Below, piece by piece: positions 1 through 8,356 of a DNA stretch of 64,000 bases. The translations under genes were made by a program, and so were the position numbers. The notes beneath the pieces were generated by a model, which was given only the letters and a program-made list of their open reading frames with translations, was not told where the DNA came from and searched no databases. Location: NCBI GenBank assembly GCA_964532595.1, contig CAZHIQ010000003.1, positions 62,001 through 126,000 of the forward strand, written 5' to 3'. The stretch is from Chryseosolibacter sp964532595 (GTDB lineage: Bacteria > Bacteroidota > Bacteroidia > Cytophagales > Cyclobacteriaceae). Position 1 is the first letter of the stretch; each line of letters opens with the position of its first letter.

Positions 1-290
1 CCTATCAGGGGAACGAGGAGAAGCAGGATAAGCATCAGGCCGTAAATGATGTAGGCGAAGGTTTCAAAGAATTGCCGGTCAATAATCAGAATAGCCAGGA
101 TTATTACGAGCGATCCTCCGATAAATACCAGCTGACGTCCTGAGTTAATGCCCAGGTTGAAGATGGAAACGACGGCGTTTTCATCGTATGTGACTGCATA
201 GATATTCAGCCAGCCCAAAAGGACGATGCTGCCGTACAGAAGCACGGTGACCCAGTCAATTTTGTTCGTTATATTCGGTTCTCTTTTCAA
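1..290 (-). CDS. rodA: Rod shape-determining protein RodA, N-terminal part (cut by window edge)
   Basis: SEDS-family peptidoglycan glycosyltransferase of the elongasome, acting in the inner membrane with its partner PBP2. Only the first ~96 residues lie in the window. They show a charged N-terminus (LKREPNITNKIDWVTVLLYG) followed by at least two hydrophobic segments and a short loop between them, as in RodA. The start is placed at TTG (288-290), whose last two bases begin the mrdA stop codon in a TTGA overlap, implying translational coupling to mrdA. A TTG start is unusual but no ATG gives a better N-terminus. Identification rests on the N-terminal pattern plus the conserved mreBCD-mrdA-rodA order. 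Confidence 0.85.
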   Translation of the reverse strand, partial: MKREPNITNKIDWVTVLLYGSIVLLGWLNIYAVTYDENAVVSIFNLGINSGRQLVFIGGSLVIILAILIIDRQFFETFAYIIYGLMLILLLLVPLI

Positions 291-2101
291 TGAAGGAAGT
301 CTCCTTTCAAAACATATGACTCAATGTGCGGGCGTTTCGTTTCGCCCAGCAGATATTTCTCGATCATCAGGCTGGCGATTGACGCCGCTGCCCGGGCACC
401 CTGACCGCCGTACTCGACATAAACGGACACGGCAATTCTGGGATTCTCTTTGGGGGCGTATGCGATAAACACGGAGTGGTCAGGATGAGGTTCGTTCTGC
501 ACCGACCCCGTCTTTCCGCACACGACAATATCCTTAAGTTTAGCGCGATATTGGCCCGTTCCTTCCTGGACGACAGCTTCCATCGCATCTGCGGCTACAC
601 TGAAATGCTCCGGATCGATGGTGGTGTAGTGCCGTTCTTTGTATTGCGGAAGCGGCTCACCACTGTCTCCGATCGATTTTATCAAATGAGGGGTGTAGTA
701 AAATCCCTTATTGGCGATGATGGCGGCGAAGTTGGCCATTTGTAACGGCACGACCAGGTTTTCTCCTTCGCCGATTGAAATCGAGTAAATGTTGGAGTAC
801 TTCCATGGCCGGCCGCGATAGGCGCGGTCGTAGTAGTTGACACTAGGCACCAGCCCGCCTTTCTCGTTGGGAAGATCAATTCCCAGTCGGCCACCAAAGC
901 CAAAGCTCCGGATGTGTTCCGTCCATTTTTCAAGTCCGATACGAGTGTCGTCGAAGGTATTGCTCGACACGCCTTGATTGACCACCCGTCGCATCGCCTG
1001 GAGAAAATAAGGGTTGCACGATACCGTGATCGCGCCGACAAGATCTTCGTTTGTATGGGATCCATGGCATCCTACCAGCGACCGATCGCATCGGATTCGC
1101 GTCTGGGGAGTAATAACGCCTTCCTGCAGGGCTACCAATGCCTGAGCGATCTTGAAGATAGATCCGGGTCGGTACTGCGCCATGAGAGGCCGGTTGAACA
1201 AGGGTTTGTTGGTGTCGGAGCTGATGAGCTTGAAGTTCTCGCTGTAATGCCGGCCGGTAAGCATGTTCGGATCGTACGACGGTCCGGAGACCATGGCGAG
1301 TATTTCTCCGGTGGCGGGTTCGATAGCAATGATACTTCCGGCCTTGCCATTCATCAAATATTCTCCATACTCCTGCAGGTCGATGTCGATGGTGCTGACC
1401 AAATCCTGTCCCGGAACGGAGAGCGTATCGTTGCGTCCTTCATTGAAGGGGCCCTTGATAATGCCATTTACATTTCGCAGAAAATACCGCACTCCTCCTT
1501 TTCCGCGAAGGTAGGGCTCGTAGAAAGCTTCAATTCCACTCTGGCCGATCTCATCACCCTGGCGATAGATTCTGGCGGTATCGCGTCGCAGTTGCTCTCT
1601 TGAGATCTCGCTGACATAGCCTAATTGATTGGCCAGGGCGGTGGTTGTATAAGCCCGCGTACTTCGCGGCTTTATGTAGAACCCTTTGAATTCATCGATG
1701 CGATCCTGAATTCGCGCAAAATCGCGGTTAGACAATTGCCTGAGAAAAACCGTGGGTTTGATGGGCGAGTATTCGCGACGTGCACGAAGCTCCTTGAATT
1801 TCTGTCGGAGCTCGGGCATGGTGAGTCCGAAGACATCGCAGAATTTCGCTGAGTCGAAGTTGTGAACTTCTTTCTGGATTATCTCGAGATCGAACTCAGG
1901 TGTGTTGTATACCAGGAGTTTCCCGTTTCGATCGTATATCAGTCCGCGTACGGGAGGGTCGATCTGTCGCAGGATCGCATTGCTATTGGCCAGCTCTTCA
2001 TACCGTCGGTCGAGTACCTGGATGGAGAAAAGCTTCACCAGGTAAATCAACCCTACGGCGATGAATGCGATCTGAATAATATGCCGTCTTCCGTCGTTCA
2101 T
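287..2101 (-). CDS. mrdA: Penicillin-binding protein 2 (elongasome transpeptidase)
   Basis: Class B PBP that cross-links peptidoglycan in the periplasm during cell elongation. The 604 residues begin with one membrane anchor (about 9-29), followed by a PBP dimerisation domain with the PVRGLIYDRNG signature near residue 50 and a transpeptidase domain. Catalytic motifs are visible in order: SIFK (Ser314, Lys317), SCN (361-363) and KTG (530-532). The length is normal for PBP2. The gene lies between mreD and rodA; rodA overlaps its stop by 4 nt, and 58 nt separate it from mreD. Likely co-transcribed from purH or mreB. Confidence 0.96.
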   Translation of the reverse strand: MNDGRRHIIQIAFIAVGLIYLVKLFSIQVLDRRYEELANSNAILRQIDPPVRGLIYDRNGKLLVYNTPEFDLEIIQKEVHNFDSAKFCDVFGLTMPELRQKFKELRARREYSPIKPTVFLRQLSNRDFARIQDRIDEFKGFYIKPRSTRAYTTTALANQLGYVSEISREQLRRDTARIYRQGDEIGQSGIEAFYEPYLRGKGGVRYFLRNVNGIIKGPFNEGRNDTLSVPGQDLVSTIDIDLQEYGEYLMNGKAGSIIAIEPATGEILAMVSGPSYDPNMLTGRHYSENFKLISSDTNKPLFNRPLMAQYRPGSIFKIAQALVALQEGVITPQTRIRCDRSLVGCHGSHTNEDLVGAITVSCNPYFLQAMRRVVNQGVSSNTFDDTRIGLEKWTEHIRSFGFGGRLGIDLPNEKGGLVPSVNYYDRAYRGRPWKYSNIYSISIGEGENLVVPLQMANFAAIIANKGFYYTPHLIKSIGDSGEPLPQYKERHYTTIDPEHFSVAADAMEAVVQEGTGQYRAKLKDIVVCGKTGSVQNEPHPDHSVFIAYAPKENPRIAVSVYVEYGGQGARAAASIASLMIEKYLLGETKRPHIESYVLKGDFLH

Positions 2102-2159
2102 TTCGAACTTTAGCGTTTCTCGACTCCTCTGACATTAATATTGACAGGTGTTCCGGCGA

Positions 2160-2675
2160 CTAGCGATATCGCCCGCTCGGGAACAGGTATTGAACTACGA
2201 CAATTACTATCGTTGTGAATATAGAACTGGTAATTACCTTCCAAAGGGTAAACCAGAACATCCCAAAGCCTCCAGCCTCCAGAAAAAACAAAACCGCATG
2301 GTGCGTGAATACCAGCGGGAAGGTATATACCAGGAACCATTGCATGCCGTTAACGGCCAGCGATGGCGTGGCATTGGTGTCGTACCCGCCTTGTGGCGTG
2401 ATGACTGTGAGCCAGTAGTTTCTTATATACATTACCAGCACACAGGCAAACGCGTGCAGGCCAAGGCTATCGTAAAAAATGTCGACCGCGAATCCCATGA
2501 GGAATCCGATGAGCAACAAAAATAACGGATTCGACTCGACTGGTAGGAAGAACAGGTACGCGATATAGAGGAAACAAAATGCGGTATTGAACAGCACAAT
2601 GTTCTTCAGTATCAACACCTGATAGAACAGGTAGATAAAAAACGCGATAATCTGTACGATATTCAACCTGCTCAT
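2160..2675 (-). CDS. mreD: Rod shape-determining protein MreD
   Basis: Small polytopic inner-membrane protein (171 aa) of the MreBCD elongasome. The sequence is almost entirely hydrophobic, with five to six predicted membrane segments (for example around residues 5-45, 50-75 and 105-160) and little soluble sequence. MreD is poorly conserved, so the call relies on size, topology and position directly after mreC and before mrdA. Its ATG overlaps the mreC stop in an ATGA arrangement, which indicates translational coupling. Confidence 0.88.
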   Translation of the reverse strand: MSRLNIVQIIAFFIYLFYQVLILKNIVLFNTAFCFLYIAYLFFLPVESNPLFLLLIGFLMGFAVDIFYDSLGLHAFACVLVMYIRNYWLTVITPQGGYDTNATPSLAVNGMQWFLVYTFPLVFTHHAVLFFLEAGGFGMFWFTLWKVITSSIFTTIVIVVVQYLFPSGRYR

Positions 2676-3559
2676 TCCTCTTCCTCTATCACAGTATTCG
2701 TCAACGAATCAAGTTCGTACTTCAGTGAATTCCTGACAACCTCGACATAGGCAATCTTGCGGAAGTCTTGCGACAGCTTAACCGTAAGATCGTAGAAGAG
2801 TTCGTCAGTCTTGACAATATCTTCAATCCAGCCAATCATGATTCCCTCCGGGAATATGGCATTGTACCCCGACGTTACTACGGTATCACCCTTGATGGGC
2901 TCTACGTGACGGGGAATAAACTTGAACTTCACGTACTCCGGATTGAGGCCATCCCACTGGATCGTCCCGAAGTGTCCGGTGCGTTTCAGCAACGCAGAGG
3001 TCTGAACGTCGACGTGGAGTAGCGACGTCACTACGCTGTAGTGGCGTGAGGTAGTTCTCACCTTCCCAACGGCACCCTGAGGGCTGATTACGGCCATTCC
3101 GGGTTCGACACCCTCTTTGCTGCCTTTGTTGATAGTGATGAAATTGGTGAACCGGTGGACTGAATTGTTCACCACCTTTGCGCTGAGGAATTGAAACTGA
3201 TTGGCCACCGCGGTGTCAACCGGCGTGGCGCGATAGGTCAGGGAGTCCCGCAGGGCAGCGGAAGTTTGGGTGTAAGGCGACCGTTGTTCGAGATAGCCTC
3301 GTTGGTTCAGAGCTTCAAACTCACTTCGCAGCCGCGCGTTTTCTTCAGCGAGCATACTGTTTACCTGGCGCAGCGTGAAGTATTCACGTACCCCGTGGGA
3401 TACGTTATTCAACGTTGCAACCAGGCCGTTGGAAGAGTTGAAGAAGCGTGCTCCTTGATAGGGATTGTTTTGAATCAGCAGCCACGCACAAAGAAGTTCA
3501 AGAAACAGAAATGTGAAAAAGGCCCGGTATTGATAAAAAAATAAAAAGAGCCGTTGCAT
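2672..3559 (-). CDS. mreC: Rod shape-determining protein MreC
   Basis: Bitopic elongasome scaffold protein (295 aa) linking cytoplasmic MreB to periplasmic PBP2. It has a short cytoplasmic N-terminus, one membrane segment (about 11-29), a coiled-coil stretch (about 60-90, rich in Glu/Arg/Leu, from the RQVNSMLAEENARL region) and a beta-rich periplasmic core with the typical NKGSKEGVEPGMAVISPQG stretch. It starts 3 nt after the mreB stop codon and overlaps mreD by 4 nt. Confidence 0.95.
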   Translation of the reverse strand: MQRLFLFFYQYRAFFTFLFLELLCAWLLIQNNPYQGARFFNSSNGLVATLNNVSHGVREYFTLRQVNSMLAEENARLRSEFEALNQRGYLEQRSPYTQTSAALRDSLTYRATPVDTAVANQFQFLSAKVVNNSVHRFTNFITINKGSKEGVEPGMAVISPQGAVGKVRTTSRHYSVVTSLLHVDVQTSALLKRTGHFGTIQWDGLNPEYVKFKFIPRHVEPIKGDTVVTSGYNAIFPEGIMIGWIEDIVKTDELFYDLTVKLSQDFRKIAYVEVVRNSLKYELDSLTNTVIEEEE

Positions 3560-3562
3560 CTA

Positions 3563-4588
3563 TTATGTCATCAAAACCGCCCGGAATCTGTCAATATTCT
3601 TCAGTGCTGCGCCGGTTCCCCGGACAACTGCCTTCAAGGGATCTTCGGCGACGTGAATCGGAAGTTTTGTCTTCAGTGCCAGTCGCTTGTCGAGTCCACG
3701 CAGAAGAGCACCACCCCCTGTCAGGTAGATTCCTCGTTCATAGATGTCGGCAGAAAGCTCCGGAGGCGATGTTTCCAGCGCCTTCAGTACGGCTTCTTCG
3801 AGTTTAGATACCGACTTGTCAAGCGCAAAGGCAACTTCGGAGTATGATATCTTGATGGTTTTCGGGATTCCCGTCATCAGATCGCGTCCGCGGATTTCAT
3901 AGTCTTCCGGTCCGTCATCGAGCTCAGTGAGTGCCGAACCGACCTCAATCTTCACCTTCTCTGCTGAGCGTTCGCCGATCAACAGGTTGTGCTGGCGGCG
4001 CATATAGTCGAGGATGTCGCGGTTAAAGGTGTCACCGGCAACGCGGATCGACTGATCACATACAATACCTGACAGGGCGATTACGGCAATATCCGTCGTT
4101 CCGCCCCCGATATCGACGATCATGTTACCTACTGGCATTTCAATGTCGATACCCGTTCCGATAGCGGCAGCAATAGGTTCATAGACCATGTACACCTCTT
4201 TGGCTCCCGCGTGTTCGGCTGAATCGCGTACTGCACGTTTCTCTACTTCAGTGATGCCGGAAGGAATGCAAATGACCATCCGGTATGAGGGCGGGAACAT
4301 ACGCTTGCCGGTATCGATCATCTTGATCAATCCCCGGATCATCATCTCAGCGGCCTGGAAGTCGGCGATCACGCCCTCTTTCAGCGGCCGAATAGTTTTG
4401 ATGTGCTCATGGGTCTTCTCGTGCATCTGCATCGCTTCGCGGCCGATAGCGAGTACTTTGTTAGCCGCTTTGTCTATCGCGATGATCGATGGTTCATCAA
4501 CGACAATCTTATCGCGGTAAATAATCAGTGTGTTTGCTGTGCCAAGGTCGATTGCAATGTCACTGGTAAAAAAATCGAAAAATCCCAT
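3563..4588 (-). CDS. mreB: Rod shape-determining protein MreB (bacterial actin)
   Basis: Actin-like ATPase that polymerises along the inner membrane and positions peptidoglycan synthesis. From the chosen ATG (4586-4588) it is 341 aa and begins MGFFDFFTSDIAIDLGTANT, a canonical MreB N-terminus with an amphipathic start and the phosphate-1 motif DLGTANT. Phosphate-2 (DIGGGTTDIAV) and the adenosine motif (GIYLTGGGALLRGLD) follow. The frame stays open another 16 codons upstream, but those residues do not resemble the family. First mre gene after purH, separated by 220 nt holding a strong hairpin. Confidence 0.97.
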   Translation of the reverse strand: MGFFDFFTSDIAIDLGTANTLIIYRDKIVVDEPSIIAIDKAANKVLAIGREAMQMHEKTHEHIKTIRPLKEGVIADFQAAEMMIRGLIKMIDTGKRMFPPSYRMVICIPSGITEVEKRAVRDSAEHAGAKEVYMVYEPIAAAIGTGIDIEMPVGNMIVDIGGGTTDIAVIALSGIVCDQSIRVAGDTFNRDILDYMRRQHNLLIGERSAEKVKIEVGSALTELDDGPEDYEIRGRDLMTGIPKTIKISYSEVAFALDKSVSKLEEAVLKALETSPPELSADIYERGIYLTGGGALLRGLDKRLALKTKLPIHVAEDPLKAVVRGTGAALKNIDRFRAVLMT

Positions 4589-4767
4589 GGGGCGAGGATA
4601 AGTGAAATTTAGAATTGATGGGCCGAAATTACACAAATATTGCTAGGTTTCAGCGGTATAATCCGGCGAAAAAACTTACAGGGAAGGGGTATAAGCGCGG
4701 ATGGGAGATCGGGCTTCTCCCTGTTCGGGCTGGCGACGGTATCGACCGGTAATCGGCGAATATTTGT

Positions 4768-4800
4768 AGCAAAGCAGGCCGGGAGATGGCCTGCTTTGCT
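4768..4800 (-). terminator. Hairpin downstream of purH
   Basis: Perfect 13-bp inverted repeat (AGCAAAGCAGGCC with its complement) around a 7-nt loop, starting 9 nt past the purH stop codon. There is no long U-tract on the minus strand, so it may be an imperfect terminator, an attenuator or an mRNA-stabilising 3' end. Its place between purH and mreB suggests that mreB has its own promoter or depends on read-through. Confidence 0.6.
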
Positions 4801-4808
4801 GAACCAAA

Positions 4809-6335
4809 TCAGTGCTTGAAATGGCGGATTCCGGTGAACACCATTGCCATGTTGTGATCATCGCAGAAGCGAATGGAATCCTCATCTTTAACCGACCCCC
4901 CGGGCTGAATGACAGCTTCGATGCCTGCGCCATGGGCGATCTCGACGCAGTCGGGGAACGGGAAGAAGGCATCGGAGGCCATCACACTTCCCTTAAGGTC
5001 GAATCCGAATTTGCGAGCTTTCTCAATGGCTTGCTGCAGTGCGTCAACGCGGGAGGTCTGTCCCACGCCGCTTGCCAGCAGCTGCCCTTTTACGGCCAGG
5101 ACTATGGTATTCGACTTGGTGTGCTTGCAGATTTTCGAGGCAAACAGCAATGCTTCGATCTCCTCGTCCGATGGCGCCCGCCGCGTAACTACTTTAAGGT
5201 CATCAGCAGCGTCGGTCTTGTTGTCGGCGTCCTGCTCAATGACTCCATTCAACAGACTCTTGAACTGACGCTCTACTCGTAACGGTACCTTCTGCACAAG
5301 CAGGATACGGTTCTTCTTGCTCTTCAGCAGCTCAAGCGCCGCCGGCTCATATCCGGGAGCGATGAGAATTTCGAAGAAGAGCTTATTGATTTCCTCTGCT
5401 GCTTCGAGGTCAAGCGTCTTATTCGTGGCCAGAACTCCGCCGAAAGCGGATATGGTATCGGCTTGAAATGCCTTGAGATAGGCTTCTTTCACACTTGTGC
5501 CGGTCGCTACTCCGCAGGCGTTTGTATGTTTTATTATGACGAAAGCCTTTTCGGCCTCGAATTCCTGAACCAGGTGTATCGCCGCATCGATGTCTACCAG
5601 GTTGTTATACGAGAGTTCCTTGCCATTGAGTTGATCGAAGAGGCTATCGAGGTCGCCAAAGAAGCTCCCCTTCTGGTGAGGGTTCTCACCGTAGCGGAGC
5701 GTTCTCCCTTGCTGTACGCTTTTCTTGAACGCGGGGATCGTCGCTGGTGTATTGAAATAGCTGAATATTGCGGAATCGTAGTGGGACGTTACATCAAATG
5801 CCAGGGCGGCGAAGTGCTTGCGTTGCTCCAATGTCGTTGAGCAGGCTGATGATTGAAGTACTTCAAGCAGTTTTGGGTACTGATTTCGCGACGAGACGAT
5901 AACCACGTCGCGGTAATTTTTCGCGGCTGCCCGAATGAGGGAAATACCGCCGATGTCGATTTTTTCGATGATATCCTCTTCGGAACCACCGGCTGCTACT
6001 GTTTCTTCGAACGGGTAGAGGTCAACGATCACAAGGTCGAGGGCTTCGATGTCGAATTCTGCTGCTTGCGCTACGTCGGCGGAGTCATCGCGCCGGAACA
6101 GGATGCCGCCGAAAACGGCGGGATGCAGTGTCTTGACTCGCCCTCCGAAGATGGAAGGATAACCGGTAAGTGTTTCAACGGGGGTTACCGGGTATCCGAG
6201 TTTCTCGATAAACGCTTGCGTTCCGCCTGTGGAAACAAAGCTGACGTTGGCTTTTGCCAATTCGTGGATGATGGGTTCGAGGTTGTCCTTGTAGTAAACC
6301 GAAATCAGGGCACGGGTAATCTTCTTTGTGGACAT
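4809..6335 (-). CDS. purH: Bifunctional AICAR formyltransferase / IMP cyclohydrolase
   Basis: Catalyses the last two steps of de novo IMP synthesis in the cytoplasm: formylation of AICAR by 10-formyl-THF, then ring closure. The 508 aa comprise an N-terminal MGS-like cyclohydrolase domain (about 1-150, with STGGTQAFIEKLGYPV and GGRVKTLHPAVFGGIL) and a C-terminal transformylase domain (about 190-508, with RYGENPHQKGSFF and IIKHTNACGVA). Length is normal. It lies 34 nt downstream of the amidase gene and upstream of mreB, an order common in Bacteroidota. Confidence 0.97.
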   Translation of the reverse strand: MSTKKITRALISVYYKDNLEPIIHELAKANVSFVSTGGTQAFIEKLGYPVTPVETLTGYPSIFGGRVKTLHPAVFGGILFRRDDSADVAQAAEFDIEALDLVIVDLYPFEETVAAGGSEEDIIEKIDIGGISLIRAAAKNYRDVVIVSSRNQYPKLLEVLQSSACSTTLEQRKHFAALAFDVTSHYDSAIFSYFNTPATIPAFKKSVQQGRTLRYGENPHQKGSFFGDLDSLFDQLNGKELSYNNLVDIDAAIHLVQEFEAEKAFVIIKHTNACGVATGTSVKEAYLKAFQADTISAFGGVLATNKTLDLEAAEEINKLFFEILIAPGYEPAALELLKSKKNRILLVQKVPLRVERQFKSLLNGVIEQDADNKTDAADDLKVVTRRAPSDEEIEALLFASKICKHTKSNTIVLAVKGQLLASGVGQTSRVDALQQAIEKARKFGFDLKGSVMASDAFFPFPDCVEIAHGAGIEAVIQPGGSVKDEDSIRFCDDHNMAMVFTGIRHFKH

Positions 6336-6369
6336 GTATTATGGGCTAAAATAGATTTCGCGGGGGCGA

Positions 6370-7197
6370 TCAGAGAAATTGGTCGCTTTCTTCGAACTGT
6401 TCGAACTCAATTTCAAAGTCGTCGGCGTCGAGGAAGGCCGGAAAGCGATCGCGGAATGCTTCGAGCGAATTGGAGCTCAACTCGATCGTTTTGCTGGCTT
6501 CGGTTCCTTCGTTGATGTAGATATATTCACCTTTGGGGCTGATAACGGCCGAATTGCCGTTGTATTCAACACCGTTACCGTCCTGGCCGATGCGATTTAC
6601 TCCTACCACATAGCTGAGGTTCTCGATAGCGCGGGCTTTCAGAAGAGTGTCCCAGGCTTCAATGCGTGTGGTTGGCCAGTTGGCAACATAAATGAGCACA
6701 TCGTAGGCCATGCGCCGCGCGTGCGCGTCGCGGCGGTTCCGGCTCCATACCGGGAAGCGGAGGTCGTAACAAACCAGCGGGCAGATACGCCAGCCTTTCC
6801 AGGTTCCGATGAGAAGACTCTCGCCGGGAGAAAATACTTTATGTTCGTCGGCCATCCGGAACAGGTGGCGCTTGTCGTAAGTTTTGAATTGTCCGCCGGG
6901 TTCCATCCACAGCAAACGATTGTAATATCGGTCGTGGACCTTGACGATGTAGCTACCCAGGATAAGGGCGCCGCTCTGGTCAGCCATTTGCTTCATCCAT
7001 TTAAAGGTCCGCATGTTCATCAGTTCGGCCAGACGCGGCGCGGCCATCGTAAAGCCGGTGGTAAACATCTCGGGCAGGACAATCACATCCGTCGTATTTC
7101 CGATTTGCCAGATCTTCTCTTCGAACATCGCGAGGTTCGCCTCGGTATCTTCCCAGTGGATATCGGATTGAATGACGGTGATTTTCAGGTCCTGCAT
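6370..7197 (-). CDS. Carbon-nitrogen hydrolase (nitrilase family, omega-amidase/YafV-like)
   Basis: Cytoplasmic thiol amidase of the nitrilase superfamily, 275 aa. The Glu-Lys-Cys catalytic triad is visible: Glu43 in LPEMFTTGF, Lys109 in YDKRHLF and Cys143 in VCYDLRFP. The closest characterised group by these motifs is YafV/Nit2-type omega-amidase, which hydrolyses alpha-ketoglutaramate and related amides, a metabolite-repair role. The substrate is inferred from family resemblance only. It is transcribed in the same direction as purH, with 34 nt between them. Confidence 0.88.
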   Translation of the reverse strand: MQDLKITVIQSDIHWEDTEANLAMFEEKIWQIGNTTDVIVLPEMFTTGFTMAAPRLAELMNMRTFKWMKQMADQSGALILGSYIVKVHDRYYNRLLWMEPGGQFKTYDKRHLFRMADEHKVFSPGESLLIGTWKGWRICPLVCYDLRFPVWSRNRRDAHARRMAYDVLIYVANWPTTRIEAWDTLLKARAIENLSYVVGVNRIGQDGNGVEYNGNSAVISPKGEYIYINEGTEASKTIELSSNSLEAFRDRFPAFLDADDFEIEFEQFEESDQFL

Positions 7198-7237
7198 GGC
7201 ATCGTGGTATTTTTACAATTTCTCGGATTGCAAAGAA

Positions 7238-7252
7238 AGCCCTTTCGGGCCA
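7238..7252 (-). terminator. Probable terminator after def
   Basis: Read on the minus strand, a GGCCC stem, a GAAA tetraloop and GGGCT are followed by TTTCTTTG. The short GC stem closed by a GNRA loop and followed by a T-rich tail fits an intrinsic terminator between def and the amidase gene. A second small hairpin at 7274-7289 lies just before it. Confidence 0.45.
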
Positions 7253-7273
7253 AAAAGTCTATTCTATTTGTAT

Positions 7274-7289
7274 ACCGGCAAATGCCGGT
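7274..7289 (-). other. Small inverted repeat just downstream of def
   Basis: ACCGGC and GCCGGT around AAAT, a perfect 6-bp stem beginning 6 nt beyond the def stop codon. It may act with the hairpin at 7238-7252 in ending the def transcript or protecting its 3' end. It has no U-tract of its own. Confidence 0.35.
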
Positions 7290-7294
7290 CAACG

Positions 7295-7849
7295 TTAACG
7301 TTTGATCGGCGCCGAGATGCGGTATTCGGTATCGACCTTGCCTTTCGAAATGTCGGTCAGTCTGCCTTTCAGCAAGCGCTTCTTGAGCGGATTCAAATAG
7401 TCAATAAACATTTTGCCCTCAATGTGGTCGTATTCGTGCTGAATTATCCGCGCCTGCATACCGTCGAAGGTGTCTTCGTGTTCGTTCCAGTTTTCGTCAA
7501 AGTAGCGGATGCGGAGTTGTTCTTTTCGGGATACGCGTTCGCGGATATTGGGAATGCTCAGGCAGCCTTCTTCGAATTCCCATGGCTGGCCCATTTCTTC
7601 GATCATCTGGGCGTTGATAAACACCTTCCTGAAGTCTTCCATGCCCGGCTCGTCTTCAATTCCAGTGCCGTCAACGACAAAAAGCCGAATGCTTTTCCCT
7701 ATTTGAGGGGCCGCCAGACCGATTCCGCTTGCTGCTTCCAGCGTCTCGAACATATCGTCGATGAGCTGTTTCAGGTCGGTTCCATGTTCAATTTCAGCGG
7801 CGCGCGACCTAAGTACGGGGTCGCCATACATAACTATCGGATATATCAT
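7295..7849 (-). CDS. def: Peptide deformylase
   Basis: Metalloenzyme that removes the formyl group from nascent polypeptides at the ribosome exit. All three family motifs are present: GIGLAAPQ (42-49), EGCLS (94-98, metal-ligand Cys) and HEYDH (138-142, two metal-ligand His and catalytic Glu). The start is set at the ATG giving MIYPIVMYGDPVLR, the normal N-terminus; the 14 further codons open upstream do not fit and would cover the promoter element. Length 184 aa, typical. The -7 element lies only 4 nt from the ATG, suggesting a leaderless or nearly leaderless mRNA. Confidence 0.96.
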   Translation of the reverse strand: MIYPIVMYGDPVLRSRAAEIEHGTDLKQLIDDMFETLEAASGIGLAAPQIGKSIRLFVVDGTGIEDEPGMEDFRKVFINAQMIEEMGQPWEFEEGCLSIPNIRERVSRKEQLRIRYFDENWNEHEDTFDGMQARIIQHEYDHIEGKMFIDYLNPLKKRLLKGRLTDISKGKVDTEYRISAPIKR

Positions 7850-7853
7850 TCTG

Positions 7854-7861
7854 CAAAAATA
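7854..7861 (-). promoter_or_regulatory. Promoter -7 element (TATTTTTG) of def
   Basis: Exact match to the Bacteroidota -7 consensus TAnnTTTG on the minus strand, separated from the def ATG by only TCTG/CAGA (4 nt). No good TTTG -33 box is seen at 17-22 nt spacing; TTTC occurs at 15 nt. If used, transcription would start at or next to the start codon. Confidence 0.45.
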
Positions 7862-7909
7862 GTAGTTTAATAACACGAAACTGCACGTCAAAGTGCGGAT
7901 GATTCGCGC

Positions 7910-8326
7910 CTACCGGGGTGTGGCGTCGAGGAAACTTTGCAGGATAATCGTTGCGCTGACTTTATCGGTATTCCCCTTCACCTGTCGGTCCTTTTTTTTC
8001 ATGCCGCCTTCGATGAGGGCGCGCTGAGCCAGGGTACTGGTAAAGCGTTCGTCAGCTTCGTGCACCGGCCGGTCTGGAAAGGTTTTCTTCAAGGCTCCGA
8101 TAAACTTGCGCACCTGCGGAGCAATGGCCGAATCTTCGTTCTTCAGCGTCTTGGGAATCCCAACCACAAATTCATCTACGGGTTCGCGGGCGACATACGT
8201 TTTCAGGAAGACCATGAGTGTATGTGTCGGGACTGTGTCAAGGGGTGTGGCGATGATGCGCAGGGGATCGGTTACTGCAATACCGGTGCGTTTCAGACCG
8301 TAATCGATAGCTAATATCCTTCCCAT
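7910..8326 (-). CDS. ruvX: Putative pre-16S rRNA nuclease (RuvX/YqgF family)
   Basis: RNase H-fold protein of 138 aa that matures the 5' end of 16S rRNA in characterised homologues; it was earlier called a Holliday-junction resolvase. The N-terminal MGRILAIDYGLKRTG carries the first catalytic Asp; VVGIPKTLKNEDS and the VHEADERFTSTLA region with its acidic residues complete the active site. Length is normal. It lies upstream of def and downstream of the hemerythrin-like gene, all on the minus strand. Confidence 0.93.
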   Translation of the reverse strand: MGRILAIDYGLKRTGIAVTDPLRIIATPLDTVPTHTLMVFLKTYVAREPVDEFVVGIPKTLKNEDSAIAPQVRKFIGALKKTFPDRPVHEADERFTSTLAQRALIEGGMKKKDRQVKGNTDKVSATIILQSFLDATPR

Positions 8327-8356
8327 GCTCCGCGACAGCCCTTTTTAACGTCCGGC

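Noticed and set aside
914..1603. 229-codon open frame on the plus strand opposite mrdA
   Set aside because: Shadow of the PBP2 coding strand, which carries all transpeptidase motifs.
5853..6515. 220-codon plus-strand frame opposite purH
   Set aside because: Antisense shadow; purH is intact and conserved on the other strand.
6379..7305. 308-codon open frame on the plus strand
   Set aside because: It lies opposite the nitrilase-family gene, which has a full catalytic triad; the plus-strand translation has no family features.
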